Assembly (NCBI RefSeq): GCF_901538355.1
Contig: NZ_LR593887.1
Location: 2,518,920-2,582,919 of the forward strand
DNA length: 64,000 nucleotides
Origin: Tuwongella immobilis
Lineage (GTDB): Bacteria; Planctomycetota; Planctomycetia; Gemmatales; Gemmataceae
Direction of reading: 5' to 3'
Numbering within the stretch: position 1 is the stretch's first letter; every line of letters begins with the position of its first letter. Below are positions 62,428 through 64,000 of the stretch, one piece after another. The position numbers and the translations under genes are program-made. Below the pieces are notes generated by a model that did no database searches, was not told where the DNA came from, and was given only the letters and a program-made list of their open reading frames with translations.

Positions 62428-63954
62428 ATGGCCGATCAAACTGATCGTCGAGAATTTATCAAGACCAGCGCAGTGCTGGGCGCAGCTGCGACGATGTCCG
62501 CCGCCAGCTATGATCGCGTCTACGGGGCCAACGAAACGATTCGCGTTGGTTTCCTCGGCGTAGGTGGCCGCTGCCAGCAGCACATTGATGTGGTGCTGGA
62601 AATGCGCGACCAAAAGAAGGGCGTTGCCCCGATCGCGGTTTGCGATGTGTGGGACGGCGACCCCGAACTGGGTAGCCGCAAAGGTCGTGGGTTGTATCCT
62701 TCGGCCAAGCGTTGCGGCCTGGATATCAACGATAAGAAGCACGTCTCGAAGGATTACCGCGTCATTCTCGATCAGAAAGACGTGGACCTGGTGGCGATCG
62801 CGACCCCGGACCACTGGCACGCCAAAATGGCGATCGACGCCATGGAAGCCGGCAAGGACGTGTATTGCGAAAAGCCGATGACCCGCACCATTGGCGAAGC
62901 CCAATTGGTGGTCGATGCCGCGGTCAAGAACAACCGCGTCATGACGGTCGGCGTGCAATCCATGGCCGATCCCACGTGGCTGGAAGCGTACAACTACATC
63001 CGGTCGGGCAAGCTCGGCCATGTGATGCAAGGCCAAACCAGTTACTTCCGCAACTATATCGGCGGCCAATGGCGCTACTACCCGCTCAAGCGGGACATGA
63101 ATCCCAAGACCATCGATTGGGATATGTTCTTGGGCCATAAGTTCGAGCTGGGCGGCGAAAAGCTCGGACCCACCCCCGAAGAAATGCCGTTTGACCGTGC
63201 CGTGTGGGCGCAATGGCGTTGCTATTGGCCGTTCGGCGGTGGCATGTTCACCGACCTGTTCGTGCACCAAACCACCCACCTGATCTCGGCGATGGGCGTT
63301 CGTTATCCCGCTCGGGTCACCGGGGGCGGCGGGATCTACCTGGAATACGATGGCCGCGATGTGCCGGACGTGGCAACCGTGGTGGCCGATTACAACGAAG
63401 GCTGCCAAGTCATCATCTCCGCCACCATGTGCAACGACACCCAATTGGGCGAAGTGATTCGCGGTCGATTGGGCACCATCAAGTTCATGGGTGGTGGCGA
63501 TTATGTGAAGGGTTTCGAGGTCTTCGGCCAAGAAATCAGCGGTGGCCCGGCCAAGCCGAAGACTGGCTTCGGCAGCCCGATCTTCACCTACAACAATCCC
63601 AAGGCTGGCAACGCGACCTACGCGCTGTGGGCCGATTTCCTGGAACACGTCCGCACCCGCGATCGTCAAACGCTCAGCACGCCGGAACTGGGGGCTGCCG
63701 CCTTCACGACCGTCGCCATGGGTTCGCAAAGCTATCGCACGGGCAAAGTGCTGTTCTGGGACAGCTCGAAGCGCAAGGCCGTCGAAGCCGATGCGAGCTG
63801 GGCTGCCAAGCTCGAAGCCCGCTCGAAGAAGCGCGACAAGCCCAGCCAAATCATCGGCTGGCAAGGTGGCGATAGCGGCAGCGTGGTGATCCCACCCGAC
63901 TATCAAAAGCTCGAAGGCCCGTGGGTCGACGGTAAAGATCCCGCTGGTGCGTGA
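62428..63954 (+). CDS. Tat-exported Gfo/Idh/MocA-family oxidoreductase
   Basis: 508 aa from ATG 62428, with GGAG 9 bp upstream. Tat signal RREFIKTSAVLGAAATMSAA. The Rossmann motif is VGFLGVGGRCQQH. The EKPMT motif of Gfo/Idh proteins is present (CEKPMTRTIGEA), and a later KXXXH-type region contains GMFTDLFVHQTTHL. Codon use is strongly biased to AAG, GGC, CTG and ATC, like the gene at 53048. Such exported oxidoreductases, numerous in planctomycetes, act on sugars or polyols with NAD(P); substrate unknown. Confidence 0.92.
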   Translation: MADQTDRREFIKTSAVLGAAATMSAASYDRVYGANETIRVGFLGVGGRCQQHIDVVLEMRDQKKGVAPIAVCDVWDGDPELGSRKGRGLYPSAKRCGLDINDKKHVSKDYRVILDQKDVDLVAIATPDHWHAKMAIDAMEAGKDVYCEKPMTRTIGEAQLVVDAAVKNNRVMTVGVQSMADPTWLEAYNYIRSGKLGHVMQGQTSYFRNYIGGQWRYYPLKRDMNPKTIDWDMFLGHKFELGGEKLGPTPEEMPFDRAVWAQWRCYWPFGGGMFTDLFVHQTTHLISAMGVRYPARVTGGGGIYLEYDGRDVPDVATVVADYNEGCQVIISATMCNDTQLGEVIRGRLGTIKFMGGGDYVKGFEVFGQEISGGPAKPKTGFGSPIFTYNNPKAGNATYALWADFLEHVRTRDRQTLSTPELGAAAFTTVAMGSQSYRTGKVLFWDSSKRKAVEADASWAAKLEARSKKRDKPSQIIGWQGGDSGSVVIPPDYQKLEGPWVDGKDPAGA

Positions 63955-64000
63955 TCGACAGATTGTGAATCGTGAGATACACTCAGGGAGTGGGGATCGT

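Noticed and set aside
62245-63906. Long open frame on the minus strand opposite the oxidoreductase gene
   Set aside because: It is a shadow of a codon-biased plus-strand gene with a clear Tat signal and Gfo/Idh motifs; its own translation has no family and no signal.
1-64000. CRISPR arrays, insertion sequences, prophage and rRNA genes
   Set aside because: No direct-repeat array, transposase, integrase or rRNA signature was seen on either strand.

Overview
The window looks like chromosomal DNA of a planctomycete, most likely Gemmataceae-like. The evidence is the gene content. There is a DUF1549/DUF1553 + DUF1501 + PPC-domain cassette, a MoxR/DUF58/BatA cluster with DUF4159 and alpha-toroid neighbours, Tat-exported Gfo/Idh/MocA and DUF1501 proteins, and many large secreted proteins without a recognisable family. 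There is no insertion sequence, prophage, CRISPR array or rRNA. Assignment below phylum level is inference.

Layout. (1) 1-21478, plus strand: thirteen tightly packed genes, many with ATGA overlaps. They form an envelope/MoxR-type cluster: coiled-coil protein, VWA protein, alpha-toroid protein, secreted protein, tandem DUF4159 protein, MoxR AAA+ ATPase, small membrane protein, DUF58, BatA-like, second VWA protein, large coiled-coil membrane protein, PA14/PKD/TPR-like protein and a carbohydrate-binding-like protein. (2) 21500-25886, minus: SBF-like transporter, secreted toroid-like protein, TrpF-like protein and glycosyltransferase. (3) 26069-34447: GNAT acetyltransferase (+), then minus-strand esterase, tRNA(CAU), pteridine-reductase-like SDR and the PPC/DUF1501/DUF1549 cassette. 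(4) 34740-42045: DMT exporter and PhzF (+); a secreted repeat protein preceded by a cyclic-di-GMP (GEMM-I) riboswitch, GreA and M42 peptidase (-); a secreted protein (+); a methyltransferase (-). (5) 42243-49593, minus: two identical tRNA-Pro(CGG) genes with hairpins, and a complete tripartite efflux operon (TolC-like lipoprotein, HlyD-like adaptor, LolD-like ATPase, MacB-like permease). (6) 50320-64000: FliA/WhiG sigma factor, CheY-like receiver + RlmI, an abundant-looking secreted protein, a LarA-fold protein + YgfZ, DnaJ-RnpA-YidD, CPBP protease, TrpC, an esterase and a Tat-exported oxidoreductase.

How it fits together. The first cluster places an AAA+ chaperone among four proteins with MIDAS-type metal sites (two VWA, BatA, DUF58) and two coiled-coil proteins that look like paralogues. 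This suggests a membrane-anchored assembly or remodelling machine. It is a lineage elaboration of the MoxR/Bat theme and its function is unknown. The best regulatory find is the GEMM-I aptamer at about 38040-38140 (minus), upstream of a secreted protein built from four degenerate repeats; it suggests second-messenger control of a surface or periplasmic protein. The efflux operon has an out-of-frame overlap of about 218 bp between its first two genes. All six convergent gene pairs lie within -27 to +21 bp of each other, leaving little or no room for terminators.
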